Origin: Actinomycetota bacterium
GTDB lineage: Bacteria > Actinomycetota > Thermoleophilia > Gaiellales > Gaiellaceae
Length of the DNA stretch: 35,584 bases
Assembly: GCA_005888365.1 (NCBI GenBank)
Contig: VAWZ01000102.1
Location: 1 to 35,584, forward strand
Direction of reading: 5' to 3'
Numbering within the stretch: the stretch's first letter is position 1; the number at the start of each line of letters is the position of its first letter. The position numbers were made by a program, and so were the translations under genes. The notes beneath the pieces are model-generated. The model ran no database searches. It was given only the letters and a program-made list of their open reading frames with translations, and was not told the DNA's origin. Below are positions 1 through 8,707 of the stretch, piece after piece.

Positions 1-350
1 TTCCCATCCGAGACGATCGCGAGCTCCGTGGGCACTCCCGCATGCGTCAGAAACGAACGGATCGAGGCTACGTGCTCGGGAAGGTCGCGCTCGCACGCGA
101 AAGAGACCACGCGCAGGGCTAGCGGAGGCGCGGGATCGACCCTCTCGCCGACGTGCGCCTCGAGGCGGCTCTCGTACGCGTCACGCGCACCAACCGCGCC
201 AGTAGGCCACGTCTTGCTGAGCCACTCGTGGTACGCCGTCTGCTCGGTCTGAGCCCAACGCGTCCTGGGCAGGCGACGGCGGCCAATCCGGGAACGAAGC
301 CTGATCAAACGTAACCCATGCATTCCGGGCGGGATCCTGTCAGGAGTCAT
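1..350 (-). CDS. Glycosyltransferase-like protein, N-terminal fragment (cut by window edge)
   Basis: An open frame runs from an ATG at 350-348 leftwards off the window with no stop, giving 116 codons. The ATG lies 15 bases downstream of the TylF-type methyltransferase stop on the same strand, so it looks like the next gene of that operon. A second in-frame ATG at 323-321 is possible. After a basic N-terminus of about 70 residues comes a hydrophobic strand (LRVVSFACERDLPEHV), then a segment ending in LAIVSDG. This resembles the first beta-alpha-beta unit of GT-A glycosyltransferases, where an SDG-type motif closes the second strand. The codons TTA, TTG, CTA and ACT near the start are rarer in the neighbouring genes, which may hint at recent acquisition. 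Function is inferred from this motif and the polysaccharide context only. Confidence 0.55.
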   Translation of the reverse strand, partial: MTPDRIPPGMHGLRLIRLRSRIGRRRLPRTRWAQTEQTAYHEWLSKTWPTGAVGARDAYESRLEAHVGERVDPAPPLALRVVSFACERDLPEHVASIRSFLTHAGVPTELAIVSDG

Positions 351-365
351 GGCCGGACAGCGACT

Positions 366-1211
366 TCACGCCAATGCGTTGCGAAGTAGCGACAGGTGGT
401 TCTTGTCGATGTACTCATCAACGGCACGGCGGGCGCCTTGCCAGTACGCGTAGTCATCGACGATGAGAGCCCCCCCTACAGCGAGACGTGGATACAGGTG
501 CACGAGCTCGTGCTTGGTGGACGAGTACCAGTCGGTATCGAGGCGAAGTAGCGCGATACCCTCGGGGGCACGTTCCGGGAGCGTTTGCTCGACCGGTCCT
601 TTGACGAAGTGGATGCGCGCCTCCGGGTAGCCGACGCCGAGGACCGCCTCACGCACCTCCTCGAGCGACGCGGCAGCCTTGTATTGGGCGTGGGCGCGAG
701 GATCTGCAAGCAGATCTACCGCACGCTCTCCCGTGTGCCTGACGTCTTCGTCCCCCGGTTCCGTCATGCCCTCGAACGTGTCGTAGAGATAGAGGTCGCG
801 GTCGTCGACCCCGAGCCTGCGGAGCGTCAGGGCCACCGCCATCATGCTTCCGCCGCGCCAGACCCCGCATTCGACCATCGCTCCCGGTACAGCATTGCCG
901 ACGACATACTCCACCGCCCGCGCGAGTGCGTAGATCCGCGGTGGGGTCGTCATCGTGAATGGCTGGACCCGCAGACAGAGCTCCCGATCTCGCTCGTCGA
1001 AGTCGGCGGGAAACGTATGTTTGAGGGCGACTTTCGAGTCGGGCGTAACCGTGCGGGTCGACCAACCCCTCAGGCGGAGCGCACGCCGCGGATGGAGCCG
1101 CCACCAGCGGCTCGACTCGAGGGCCGCGACCCTTTCGCGGAGCTCCCGAGCCTCCTTCGCGAGCCGCCGGTTCTCCTGAACGAGCGAATCCAGGTCCTCA
1201 GACATCGGCAT
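366..1211 (-). CDS. TylF/MycF-type (macrocin) O-methyltransferase
   Basis: This 281-residue protein is probably a SAM- and metal-dependent O-methyltransferase of the TylF/macrocin family, which methylates sugar hydroxyls. An N-terminal coiled-coil-like helix (residues about 4-34, EDLDSLVQENRRLAKEARE) precedes the catalytic domain. SAM-binding motif I is VECGVWRGGSM (113-123). YDTFEGM (143-149), RLDTDWYSST (223-232) and VDDY (251-254) match the family's cofactor and metal-binding signatures; the acidic residues D225, D227, D252 and D253 are the likely Mg ligands. It lies 15 bases after the SDR gene and 15 bases before the next gene. The context suggests methylation of a nucleotide sugar or of a residue in the surface glycan. 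The exact acceptor cannot be read from sequence. Confidence 0.85.
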   Translation of the reverse strand: MPMSEDLDSLVQENRRLAKEARELRERVAALESSRWWRLHPRRALRLRGWSTRTVTPDSKVALKHTFPADFDERDRELCLRVQPFTMTTPPRIYALARAVEYVVGNAVPGAMVECGVWRGGSMMAVALTLRRLGVDDRDLYLYDTFEGMTEPGDEDVRHTGERAVDLLADPRAHAQYKAAASLEEVREAVLGVGYPEARIHFVKGPVEQTLPERAPEGIALLRLDTDWYSSTKHELVHLYPRLAVGGALIVDDYAYWQGARRAVDEYIDKNHLSLLRNALA

Positions 1212-1226
1212 TCTCGGCCGAGTCGC

Positions 1227-2012
1227 TCACCAGGCGGACCAGCCGCCGTCGACGACGATGTTGGCACCGGTGACGTACGAGCTCGCCTCGGAGGCGAGGA
1301 AGACGACCGCTCCGAGCGCTTCGTGGGACTCAAGCATACGACCCATGGGCGAGCGCGCCTCGTATGCGTCGAGGAACTCGCGCGGCTGGTCGTTCCAGAC
1401 GCCGCCGAGCGTCAGCGTGTTCACTCGCACTCCCGACTTCGCCCAGTGCGTCGCGAGATAGCGGGTGAGGTTGAGAATGGCCGACTTGGAGACCGAGTAC
1501 GCAACAGGCTTCACGAACGTCTCTCCCCGCTCGCGCCGAAAGGCGTACAGCTCCTGGACAGGTGACAGAAGACCGTAGATCGAGGAGACGTTCACGATCG
1601 ACCCCCTGCCCTCGCGGGCCATTGCGGCGCCGACGACCTGGCAGCAGAGGAACGTGCCCTTGACGTTGACGTCCATCACGGCCGCGAACGACTCCTCGGG
1701 ATAGGTCTCGAAGGGGCCGACTTCCTCGGCGGGCGCATCTGGGGGCGAGTCGAGCGCGGCGTTGTTGACCAGCAGGTGCGGGAAACCCCATGCCCGTTCG
1801 ACCTCCTTCTCCGCCTCCTCGAGCGCGAAGCGATCGGTGACGTCGACCTCGTACGCCCGAACTCCGTCCGGCACCTCCCCACGCTCGACGTCGAAGACCG
1901 CGACGCGCATTCCGCGCTCCGCAAGCCCTGCCGCATACACCGAACCGAGCTGGCCGAGGCCGCCCGTCACGATCGCGACGCGGCCCTCCAGGTCGAACAG
2001 CGGATCTGTCAC
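1227..2012 (-). CDS. SDR-family oxidoreductase, PtmA-like, next to NeuB
   Basis: A classical short-chain dehydrogenase/reductase of 261 residues, starting at a GTG (2012-2010) 16 bases after the neuB stop. The same frame stays open upstream into neuB, but that extension is not protein-like. The cofactor loop is TGGLGQLG (16-23), followed by NNAA (83-86), catalytic Ser in NVSS (141-144), and Tyr172 and Lys176 in YSVSK. The GQLG form of the loop and the position beside neuB recall SDRs in flagellin-glycosylation and nonulosonate clusters (Campylobacter PtmA type), which act on a sugar early in the pathway. I infer a redox step on a nucleotide-sugar or nonulosonate precursor. The substrate is not determined. 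Confidence 0.82.
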   Translation of the reverse strand: MTDPLFDLEGRVAIVTGGLGQLGSVYAAGLAERGMRVAVFDVERGEVPDGVRAYEVDVTDRFALEEAEKEVERAWGFPHLLVNNAALDSPPDAPAEEVGPFETYPEESFAAVMDVNVKGTFLCCQVVGAAMAREGRGSIVNVSSIYGLLSPVQELYAFRRERGETFVKPVAYSVSKSAILNLTRYLATHWAKSGVRVNTLTLGGVWNDQPREFLDAYEARSPMGRMLESHEALGAVVFLASEASSYVTGANIVVDGGWSAW

Positions 2013-2028
2013 ACGCGGCGCGCTTCGG

Positions 2029-3120
2029 TCACGCTTCGGAGACGCCGCGGGCGGCGACGGCCTCGCCGACGCCCTCGACGTCGTCGCGCGTGACGTCCTG
2101 CTCGAATGCCAGCGGCCGCAGTAGGCGGCGGCCCAGCAGGCGGTCGAGCTCGTATGGCGGCAGGCCGCCGTCGGCGGGTGACTTCGCCTCGAGGTCACCC
2201 GGCGTCAGCACGTGCCCTGCCTCGAGATCCCGCGAGGCGACGAGCTTCTTTCCCATCTTCGTCAAGGGACGCTCCTCGCTCGGAAGCCGGCGCTTGACTC
2301 CGTCCCCGAGCGCGACCGGTACGCGCTGCAGGTCTCGAACGAGCCGACGCATCCCGTCCGGCATGAGCGAGTAGGCGTGATCCGAGCCCTTCCACGCGTG
2401 GTTCAGCGTGAAGTGCTTCTCGAAGACCCGGGCCCCCAGCATGTATGCGACGAGCGCCATCGCGATGCCGTTCTGGTGGTCGGAGAGGCCGATCACGAGC
2501 TCGGGATAGCGCTTGCGAAGCGTCTCGATCACGCGCAGGTTGAGGTCTTCGACCTCGGCCGGATACGACGCGGTGCAGTGGAGGACGCAGAGCTGCGAAT
2601 TGAGCGGGAGGATTGCCTGCACCGCGCGGTCGATGTCCTCGAGCGTGCCGCCTCCCGTCGAGAGGAGGAGCGGCTTCCCGAAGGTCGCGACGTACCGCAG
2701 GAAGGGAACGTTCAGCAGGTCGCCCGACGCGAACTTGAAGGCGGTGACGTCGAGCTCGGCGCAGAAGTCCGCGCTCGACGGATCGAACGCGGCCACGACG
2801 AAGCCGAGCTCGAGCTCGCGGGCGTAACGACGGAGCTCGATCCACTCTTCTCTGCCCAGCTCGAGCGCCTCTCGATGCTCACCGTACGTCGCGCCGAAGC
2901 TGTTCTCGTTGTCGTACGGCGTGTCGTAGAACGCGCGGGTGAAGAGCGCGCGATTGTCCCGCTTCTGCAGCTTGACTGCGTCCACGCCGCACTCCTTCGC
3001 AGCGTGAATCAACGCTTTCGCCTTCTCGAGGTCTCCCTGGTGATTGTGACCGATCTCGGCGAGCACGTAGGCCTCGCCGCCCTCGTGTATCCGCGTTCCG
3101 TCGATGCGGAGCTCAGGCAT
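2029..3120 (-). CDS. neuB: N-acetylneuraminate/legionaminate synthase family protein
   Basis: NeuB-family enzymes condense phosphoenolpyruvate with a six-carbon amino sugar to make nine-carbon nonulosonic (sialic-like) acids. This 363-residue protein has the full two-domain architecture. The TIM barrel carries AEIGHNHQGD (21-30), KFASGD (129-134), STGG (154-157), LHCTASYPA (180-188), GLSDH (211-215) and the signature EKHFTLNHAWKGSDH (234-248). His215 and His236 occupy the positions of the two metal-binding histidines known in the family. Residues about 290-355 form the SAF (antifreeze-like) substrate-lid domain. It starts with ATG, and 39 bases separate it from the upstream GT4 gene. No CMP-transferase (NeuA) or epimerase (NeuC) is visible here; they may lie beyond the left edge. 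Which acid it makes is open. Confidence 0.92.
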   Translation of the reverse strand: MPELRIDGTRIHEGGEAYVLAEIGHNHQGDLEKAKALIHAAKECGVDAVKLQKRDNRALFTRAFYDTPYDNENSFGATYGEHREALELGREEWIELRRYARELELGFVVAAFDPSSADFCAELDVTAFKFASGDLLNVPFLRYVATFGKPLLLSTGGGTLEDIDRAVQAILPLNSQLCVLHCTASYPAEVEDLNLRVIETLRKRYPELVIGLSDHQNGIAMALVAYMLGARVFEKHFTLNHAWKGSDHAYSLMPDGMRRLVRDLQRVPVALGDGVKRRLPSEERPLTKMGKKLVASRDLEAGHVLTPGDLEAKSPADGGLPPYELDRLLGRRLLRPLAFEQDVTRDDVEGVGEAVAARGVSEA

Positions 3121-3159
3121 CCGCCCGATGGTACTGAGGACCGCGGCGCATGTTCGGTG

Positions 3160-4170
3160 TTACGCCTCGAGCGCGAGGTCGTACGCGCCACGGATGCCGC
3201 TGACGGCAGCCTCCCAGGACCATTCCGAGCGTGCCCGGTCCCGCGCCGCTCGCCCGAGGCGGTCGCGGAGATCCGCGTCCTCGAGGAGCCGCTCGATCGC
3301 GGCTCGGAGTGCAGCCGGATCTCGCGGCGCCACGAGCAGGCCGGTGACTCCGTCTTCGACCGCGTCGAGGAGCCCGCCGACTGCCGTCGCGACGACCGGC
3401 CTGCCGTACGCCATCGCCTCGCGCGCGACGACACCGTAGCCCTCCCGGTGGGACGGACAGACGACGACCGCGGCCCGCTCGTAGTGCGTGCCGAGCTCGG
3501 GCGGCGGCACGAACCCGAGCGCGTCCGGAAAGAGCTTCCGGAGCGGGCCGTCACCGACGACAACACGCGGGATGCGTTTCGTTGCGTCGGCAAGGTCGCG
3601 TACGCCCTTCTCCTCCGAGAGACGCCCGACGTAGAGCACGTGCGGTGGCTCCTCGGGCTCGGCGACCTCCTCGGGCAGCGCGACGCCGCTTCGCACGAGG
3701 GCCGTCTCACGGGCGCCCAGCCCTCGCGCTGCGGTCGCGATCGCGGCGGACGGAGCCAGGACGAGCCGAGCTCGACGCAGGAGCCAGCCAAACGCCCAGG
3801 GCACCCGTCGAGCGAGCTCGACATCGCTCCCCCAGAGCTGGACTACGAACGGCTTGCCGGTCGCGAGCGCGGGGAGCGCCGAGGGAAGCCAGTGTGCGTG
3901 GACGAGGTCGGCGTCCCACGCAGCTCTCCGCGCCGCACGGGCGAACGAGGCCAGGAAGAGAGCCAAAAAGAGCACACGCCATGGCCGATGCCTGAGATTG
4001 CCGACGATCCCGTGGCCGTACGCGATCCCGAAGTGGCGGAAGGACGCAGGCGAAACGACGCCGACATCGAGACCGGAGGCGCGCAGGTGCTCGACCGCGT
4101 CCCGGACGAAGACTCCGGCGACGTCGTCCGCGAAGCGCGGGTACGACGTCGTCAACACGACGACCTTCAA
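3160..4170 (-). CDS. GT4-family glycosyltransferase (group 1)
   Basis: This 336-residue protein is a retaining GT-B glycosyltransferase, probably adding one sugar to a lipid-linked oligosaccharide on the cytoplasmic face. The N-terminus KVVVLTTSYPRFADDVAGVF (2-21) is typical of GT4 enzymes. The C-terminal nucleotide-sugar domain shows VGRLSEEKG (181-189) and the E-x7-E motif (Glu243 and Glu251) in SHREGYGVVAREAMAYG. The start is a TTG at 4170-4168 that overlaps the TGA of the O-antigen ligase gene (TTGA). This overlap matches the style of neighbouring junctions and supports the start strongly. Upstream in-frame codons continue far into the ligase gene but do not encode plausible protein. Donor and acceptor sugars cannot be read. 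Confidence 0.88.
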   Translation of the reverse strand: MKVVVLTTSYPRFADDVAGVFVRDAVEHLRASGLDVGVVSPASFRHFGIAYGHGIVGNLRHRPWRVLFLALFLASFARAARRAAWDADLVHAHWLPSALPALATGKPFVVQLWGSDVELARRVPWAFGWLLRRARLVLAPSAAIATAARGLGARETALVRSGVALPEEVAEPEEPPHVLYVGRLSEEKGVRDLADATKRIPRVVVGDGPLRKLFPDALGFVPPPELGTHYERAAVVVCPSHREGYGVVAREAMAYGRPVVATAVGGLLDAVEDGVTGLLVAPRDPAALRAAIERLLEDADLRDRLGRAARDRARSEWSWEAAVSGIRGAYDLALEA

Positions 4171-5543
4171 GCGACGGGACGAGCCCGCCGCGCGAACACG
4201 ACAGGAATCGCCACCGCGAGCGCCGCAAAGACGTAGAAGTAGTAGAAGGTCATCGTGAGGTAGAAGATGTTCGAGACGAGCGTCGCGACGAGCGCCGCGG
4301 TCATTCCCCAGGACAGTGGGCGGACGCGCGCGCCGAGGGGATCGTGGGCCGCGTCGAGCGCGCGTCCGATGCGTCTCCCGACGCCGAGACGCAGGAACAC
4401 CCAGAGGACGAACACCGCGAATAGCGCGGTGCCGACGATTCCCGACTCGACGATCTGCGACACGTAGAACGAGTGGGGGCCGAAGTCGGGGCGGCCGGTG
4501 ACGAACTCGTAGTAGACGGCGAAGTTGTTGAGGCCGAGCCCGAAGAACGGGTGCGTGTGCAGGATGTCCGGGATGAAGCTGTAGACGCCGAAATGCGGCG
4601 ACGCGGCCGCGTGACTCACGTTCGTGCGAGCGCGCAGCACGGTACGGAAGTAGTCGAAGCGAACCGCGACGACGGCGGCGACGATGCAGGCAACGGCCGC
4701 GAGCGGCGCGAGCAAGTCGCGACGGCGTAGGTAACGGCGGTACGGGACGGCGAGCAAGAGGGCGCCGACACCGAGGCCCAGAAGGCCGCTCCGTGACAAC
4801 GTGGCGAGCTCGACGACGAGGAGGAATGCGAGCAGGACGGCGAGGCGAAGCTTCCACGGATGCGAGCGCTCGAGCCGCATGTAGATCGGGGTCAGGATGA
4901 GGAGCGGCAGGGTGAGCTCGATCCCGAGGTGGTTCGGATCGCCGGTGAGCCCGTTCGGGCGGTACACGGCCTGCGTTCCACCGATGACGCCGAAGATGTT
5001 GATCGCGGTCGCCCGTCCCGTGATCGGCTGGACGAGGATGTGGTCGAGGCTCCCGCCGGTCAGCTCGGCGACGCCCAGCTGAACGACGCCGTAGACGCCG
5101 TTCAGGGCAATTCCCCCGCAGAACGCCGCCAGCGCGTACCAGTAGAAGCGCTGCGGCCGCCGCGCGAGCAGCGTCACCCCGGCGACGAGGAACCCGAGGT
5201 GCAGCACGAACTTGACCATGCCCTTGCCGTACTGCGTCAGCGCCTGCTGGGTGTCGAGGTTGAAGTAGCCGATGAGGTAGACGAGCAGGAAGGCTGCGAA
5301 GAACGCGAGCGCCACGACGGAGGTGCGCGTCAGGCCCGCGTCGCCTCGCTCGAGGCGGTCCCAGAGGAAGACGACGAGAAACCCGGCCGTGAGAACGTCG
5401 GCGACCGAGAGGTCGGCCCCGATGGACCACTGGATCTTTGCGAAGCTGACGACGAGGATCGTCGCGAGGAAGAGGCTGTCGAGCGCCGGCTGGGCGAGAA
5501 CTCGCTCAGCCCGCCTGCGCAGCACGAGTGCGTGCGCCGTCAC
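4167..5543 (-). CDS. O-antigen ligase/polymerase family membrane protein
   Basis: This is a polytopic inner-membrane protein of 458 residues with roughly ten to twelve hydrophobic segments. It belongs to the O-antigen ligase/Wzy_C family, which transfers or polymerises lipid-linked glycans on the outer face of the membrane. Family signatures are TLSRSGLLGL (248-257), the large periplasmic loop RPNGLTGDPNHLG (195-207), the segment HPFFGLGLNNF (331-341) and PHSFYVSQIVESG (356-368), whose histidine is characteristic. The start is GTG at 5543-5541, overlapping the TGA of the upstream GT4 gene as GTGA. The stop overlaps the next gene's TTG start. In a monoderm actinobacterium, polymerase or glycoprotein-ligase activity is more plausible than LPS ligation. 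Confidence 0.87.
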   Translation of the reverse strand: MTAHALVLRRRAERVLAQPALDSLFLATILVVSFAKIQWSIGADLSVADVLTAGFLVVFLWDRLERGDAGLTRTSVVALAFFAAFLLVYLIGYFNLDTQQALTQYGKGMVKFVLHLGFLVAGVTLLARRPQRFYWYALAAFCGGIALNGVYGVVQLGVAELTGGSLDHILVQPITGRATAINIFGVIGGTQAVYRPNGLTGDPNHLGIELTLPLLILTPIYMRLERSHPWKLRLAVLLAFLLVVELATLSRSGLLGLGVGALLLAVPYRRYLRRRDLLAPLAAVACIVAAVVAVRFDYFRTVLRARTNVSHAAASPHFGVYSFIPDILHTHPFFGLGLNNFAVYYEFVTGRPDFGPHSFYVSQIVESGIVGTALFAVFVLWVFLRLGVGRRIGRALDAAHDPLGARVRPLSWGMTAALVATLVSNIFYLTMTFYYFYVFAALAVAIPVVFARRARPVA

Positions 5544-6790
5544 CCCACGATCTCCTGCAGAAGCTCCGCGGTCTCCTCCACTCGCGCTTGCCGCGAGAGC
5601 GAGTGGCGGACGTCCTCGGGGAGCACGACCGCGGGTAGGCCGCCGTCGAGGTAGCGGGCATGGAGCCCCTCCAAGGCCGCGCGCAGCCCGGCGACGTCGT
5701 CCGGGGCGGCAACGATGCCGGCCCCGGTCTCCCTGATGAGTGTTGCGGCGGCGCCGTCCACGGGCACCGCGGCGAGAATGGGACGCGCGGCAGCGAGGTA
5801 CTCGAAAAGCTTGCCCGAGAGAACGCCTCGGCCCCGGCCTCCGGCGTCCGGAACGAGGAGCAGGAGCGCCTCGGAGTTGCGCTGCAGCCGAAGCGACTCG
5901 GCGCGGGGCGTGTAGGGAACGAGCTCGAGGCGGTCGCCGAGCCCGAGGGACTCGGCCCACTCGCGATCCGAGGCACGGAAGTCGCCGACGAAGCGCGCGA
6001 CGATGTCGAGGTCGGAGTCGAGGAGCGCCTGCAAGAAGGGGCGCGGGTCCCGCCTACCGAAGAAGCTGCCTGCGTGCGTGATCCGGAAGCGAGAGCCGCG
6101 CCGGTATCGGAGCCCGGCGAAGTCGTCGAAGTCGCACCCGTTCGCGATCGTGCGTACGACGCCCTTCGGCTCGAGGGCTCTCACCTCGTCAGCGATGGCC
6201 TCCGAGACGCACGAGATCGCGTCGGCGCTCCGCGCGACGAGCTTGGCGAGACCGCTCGCTGCAGCCTGCTTCGCGCGTGTAGCCGCGGTGTCGGAGCGAC
6301 GGTGCGGATTCGCGATCAGCGGGTCCCTGAGGTCGGCGAGCCAGCGCGCGCCGGTCGCACGCTTCACGGCTGCGCCGACGAAGTGGATAGATCCGGGCGG
6401 GGAGGTCGTGATCACCGCGTCGACCGCTTCCCGGCGCGCGATCCGGATAGCGGCCGGGATCGCGGTCAGGTTCCAGGTGACGCTTGCATCCGGAACGAGC
6501 AGGCGCCGAGAGGCGATGCGCGCATGCACGAGCGCGCGCTCGACCCCCTCGGTGCCGTGCAGCTCCTCGGCGGGTCTTCGCGCCTTGGGCCCGACGTAGC
6601 GGGCGCGGTGCACCCACGCCTGAGTCGGGACGCGCAACTCGGCGTCGCGGTGGACCCATTTCGGGTCGTCAGGGGCGAGAACGTGGGTCTCGACGCCGAG
6701 CGCCGGGAGATACTGGGCGAGCTTGAGCGGGCGCTGGACCCCGCCGCCTCCGGCGGGCGGAAAGTACATCGTCACGAGGAGCACCTTCAC
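5540..6790 (-). CDS. GT4-like glycosyltransferase
   Basis: First gene of the minus-strand polysaccharide operon, encoding 416 residues from a GTG (6790-6788). The N-terminal GT-B domain begins VLLVTMYFPPAGGGGVQRPLKLA, where the glycine-rich loop is typical of WbuB-like GT4 enzymes. ITTSPPGSIHFVG and WLADLRDPL are typical acceptor-domain segments. The donor domain shows THAGSFFGRRDP and SGKLFEYLAAARPILAAVP, the equivalent of the family's E-x7-E region. The weak TATAAT-like TACCAT about nine bases before the GTG could mean a nearly leaderless transcript, but no convincing -35 is visible. Sugar specificity is unknown. Confidence 0.87.
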   Translation of the reverse strand: MKVLLVTMYFPPAGGGGVQRPLKLAQYLPALGVETHVLAPDDPKWVHRDAELRVPTQAWVHRARYVGPKARRPAEELHGTEGVERALVHARIASRRLLVPDASVTWNLTAIPAAIRIARREAVDAVITTSPPGSIHFVGAAVKRATGARWLADLRDPLIANPHRRSDTAATRAKQAAASGLAKLVARSADAISCVSEAIADEVRALEPKGVVRTIANGCDFDDFAGLRYRRGSRFRITHAGSFFGRRDPRPFLQALLDSDLDIVARFVGDFRASDREWAESLGLGDRLELVPYTPRAESLRLQRNSEALLLLVPDAGGRGRGVLSGKLFEYLAAARPILAAVPVDGAAATLIRETGAGIVAAPDDVAGLRAALEGLHARYLDGGLPAVVLPEDVRHSLSRQARVEETAELLQEIVG

Positions 6791-6905
6791 GCGACGCGAT
6801 GGTAGAGCGAGGCGGCTCCGTCGCGGGCGGCGAGTGTTCTAACCGAACGCATACAGGTTGCGTCTAGCGTCCGAGGAGGGTGACGCCGCAACCCCTCGCC
6901 TGCGT

Positions 6906-7400
6906 ATGTTCCACATGAAGCCGTCGGCCGGTCGTACGTTCGCCTGCACACTCGCTTTGCTCGCGAGCGCACTCACGTTCCTCGCCTTCGGGGCCGCCTC
7001 GGCGTACGCGACGACCTCCTGTGCCAAGAAGGTGCTCGCGGACTGGTTCGACAACAGTCGCATCGACGGCTTCTACCCGCTTCACTGCTACCAGGAAGCG
7101 ATCGCAGCCGTTCCGCCGGAGATCCGCGACTACTCCGACGCCCAGGACGTGATCACGCAGGCCATGCGGGAGGCGAGCGGGCGCAGGATCGCGATCAGCA
7201 AACGAAAGCCGGGCGGGGAACCGATCACGCCCCTTGCCGCGCCGCCCGTGAACACGGCGGGGCCGACGAGCGCACCGCTCCCGCTGCTCGTTCTCGGGGG
7301 CTTGGCGCTCGCCCTCCTCGCTGCCGGAGGAACGGGGTATGTCGCACGACGCCGACGCGCCGGTAGTGGCCACGACGTGAACGACGACGATCTGAGCTGA
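6906..7400 (+). CDS. Secreted, C-terminally membrane-anchored protein of unknown function
   Basis: I do not recognise a named family. From the chosen ATG (6906-6908) the protein has 164 residues. It has a signal peptide with a basic start and hydrophobic core (residues about 10-30) ending AASAYA, then a small domain with two cysteines, Cys39 (TTSCAKKVLADWFDN) and Cys61 (YPLHCYQEAI), likely disulfide-bonded. A proline/alanine-rich linker (about 100-122), one transmembrane helix (about 124-147), a basic stop-transfer RRRR and an acidic tail follow. The layout suggests an extracytoplasmic domain tethered to the membrane. Starts at 6915 (ATG) or 6858 (TTG) are also possible; the SD-like GAGGAGG about 25 bases before the ATG does not fit well. 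It stands alone between two minus-strand operons. The protein type is common in Thermoleophilia as far as I can recall. Confidence 0.75.
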   Translation: MFHMKPSAGRTFACTLALLASALTFLAFGAASAYATTSCAKKVLADWFDNSRIDGFYPLHCYQEAIAAVPPEIRDYSDAQDVITQAMREASGRRIAISKRKPGGEPITPLAAPPVNTAGPTSAPLPLLVLGGLALALLAAGGTGYVARRRRAGSGHDVNDDDLS

Positions 7401-7420
7401 GCTTTGTGCTCGCCAAGCAC

Positions 7421-8707
7421 TTAGCGCGTCGCTGCGAAGGCCTCGCGGGCTGCCGCGATCGTGGCCTCGATCTCCTCGTCGCCGTGCTCGGTCGAGAGGA
7501 ACCACGTCTCGAACTGCGACGGCGGGAGGTAGACGCCTCGCCCGAGCATGGCGCGGTGGAAGCGCGCGAAGCGCCCCGTGTCGGCGCGTTGCGCCTCGTC
7601 CCAGGTACGCACCGGCGACTCGCTGAAGAAGAGAGCGGCCATCGTCCCGCTGCGCACCGGCTGGACGGACACGACCGCCTCCGCAGCCGCGTCACCCAAC
7701 CCTCCGCGTAGCCGCTCTCCCACCTCTTCGATGCCGGCCCAGACGCCCGGCTCTCGAATCGCCCTCAGCGTCTCGATCCCCGCGGTCATCGCGAGCGGGT
7801 TGCCCGACAACGTCCCCGCCTGGTAGACGGGCCCCTCAGGGGCGACGAGCTCCATCACCTCGCGTCGACCGCCGTACGCGCCGACCGGGAGGCCACCGCC
7901 GATGACCTTCCCGAGCGTCGTCAGGTCGGGCGTGATCCCGTACAACTGCTGGGCGCCGCCCGGATGCACGCGGAACCCGGTCATGACCTCGTCGAAGACG
8001 AGGAGGGCGCCGTCGGCAGCGGTCAGCTCTCGCAGGCCCGCGAGGAACCCTTCGACAGGCAGGACGAGGCCCATGTTCCCTGCGACGGGCTCGACGATTA
8101 CGGCGGCGATCTGACCGGAGTGCTCGGCGAACAGCCGCTCGACGGCGGCGAGGTCGTTGTACGGCGCGACGAGCGTGTCGACGACGGCTCCTTTCGTCAC
8201 GCCTGGTGAGTCGGGCAGGCCGAACGTGGCGACGCCCGATCCTGCCTGCACGAGCAGAAGATCCGCGTGGCCGTGGTAGCAGCCGGAGAACTTGACGATC
8301 TTCGAGCGGCCGGTATACGCACGAGCCAGACGAAGCGCGCTCATCGTCGCCTCGGTGCCGGAGTTGACGAAGCGGAGGAGCTCGACGCTCGGCATCGCCT
8401 CCCCGACGAGCACGGCCAGCTCGGCCTCGAGCGCGGTGGGGGCGCCGTAGCTCGTCCCACGCCGCACCGCTTCCTCGAGCGCGGCCACGACTCGCGGATG
8501 GGCGTGTCCGAGGATCAGAGGCCCGAAGGAGAGGACGTAGTCGACGTAGCGGTTCCCGTCGACGTCGAAGAGGTATGCACCCTCCCCGCGCTCGACGAAG
8601 ACGGGGGTGCCGCCGACGGCACGGAAGGCGCGCACCGGGGAGCTCACGCCGCCCGGCATCAGCTCCTGAGCCTCGGCGAACAGGCGCTCCGAGGTCTCGT
8701 GTGTCAC
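7421..8707 (-). CDS. hemL: Glutamate-1-semialdehyde 2,1-aminomutase
   Basis: A PLP enzyme that converts glutamate-1-semialdehyde, the HemA product, into 5-aminolevulinate. It has 428 residues, the normal family length. Visible motifs are NSGTEA (115-120, phosphate binding), SGCYHGHAD (141-149), VEPVAGNMG (205-213), FDEVMTGFR (238-246) and the catalytic Lys267 in [16 protein letters not shown]. The start is a GTG (8707-8705) overlapping the cgoX stop as GTGA. It is the last gene of the nine-gene haem operon although it catalyses the second step, so HemA and HemL are encoded at opposite ends. The convergent gene at 6906 ends only 20 bases beyond its stop, and no clear terminator is seen there. 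Confidence 0.96.
   Translation of the reverse strand: MTHETSERLFAEAQELMPGGVSSPVRAFRAVGGTPVFVERGEGAYLFDVDGNRYVDYVLSFGPLILGHAHPRVVAALEEAVRRGTSYGAPTALEAELAVLVGEAMPSVELLRFVNSGTEATMSALRLARAYTGRSKIVKFSGCYHGHADLLLVQAGSGVATFGLPDSPGVTKGAVVDTLVAPYNDLAAVERLFAEHSGQIAAVIVEPVAGNMGLVLPVEGFLAGLRELTAADGALLVFDEVMTGFRVHPGGAQQLYGITPDLTTLGKVIGGGLPVGAYGGRREVMELVAPEGPVYQAGTLSGNPLAMTAGIETLRAIREPGVWAGIEEVGERLRGGLGDAAAEAVVSVQPVRSGTMAALFFSESPVRTWDEAQRADTGRFARFHRAMLGRGVYLPPSQFETWFLSTEHGDEEIEATIAAAREAFAATR

Noticed and set aside
2212-4236. A 674-codon plus-strand open frame across neuB and the GT4 gene
   Set aside because: Charged, repetitive translation antisense to two well-supported genes; no recognisable domain.
7396-7425. 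GTGCT/AGCAC hairpin between two convergent genes as a terminator
   Set aside because: Only 5 bp with no U-run on either strand, too weak to call.
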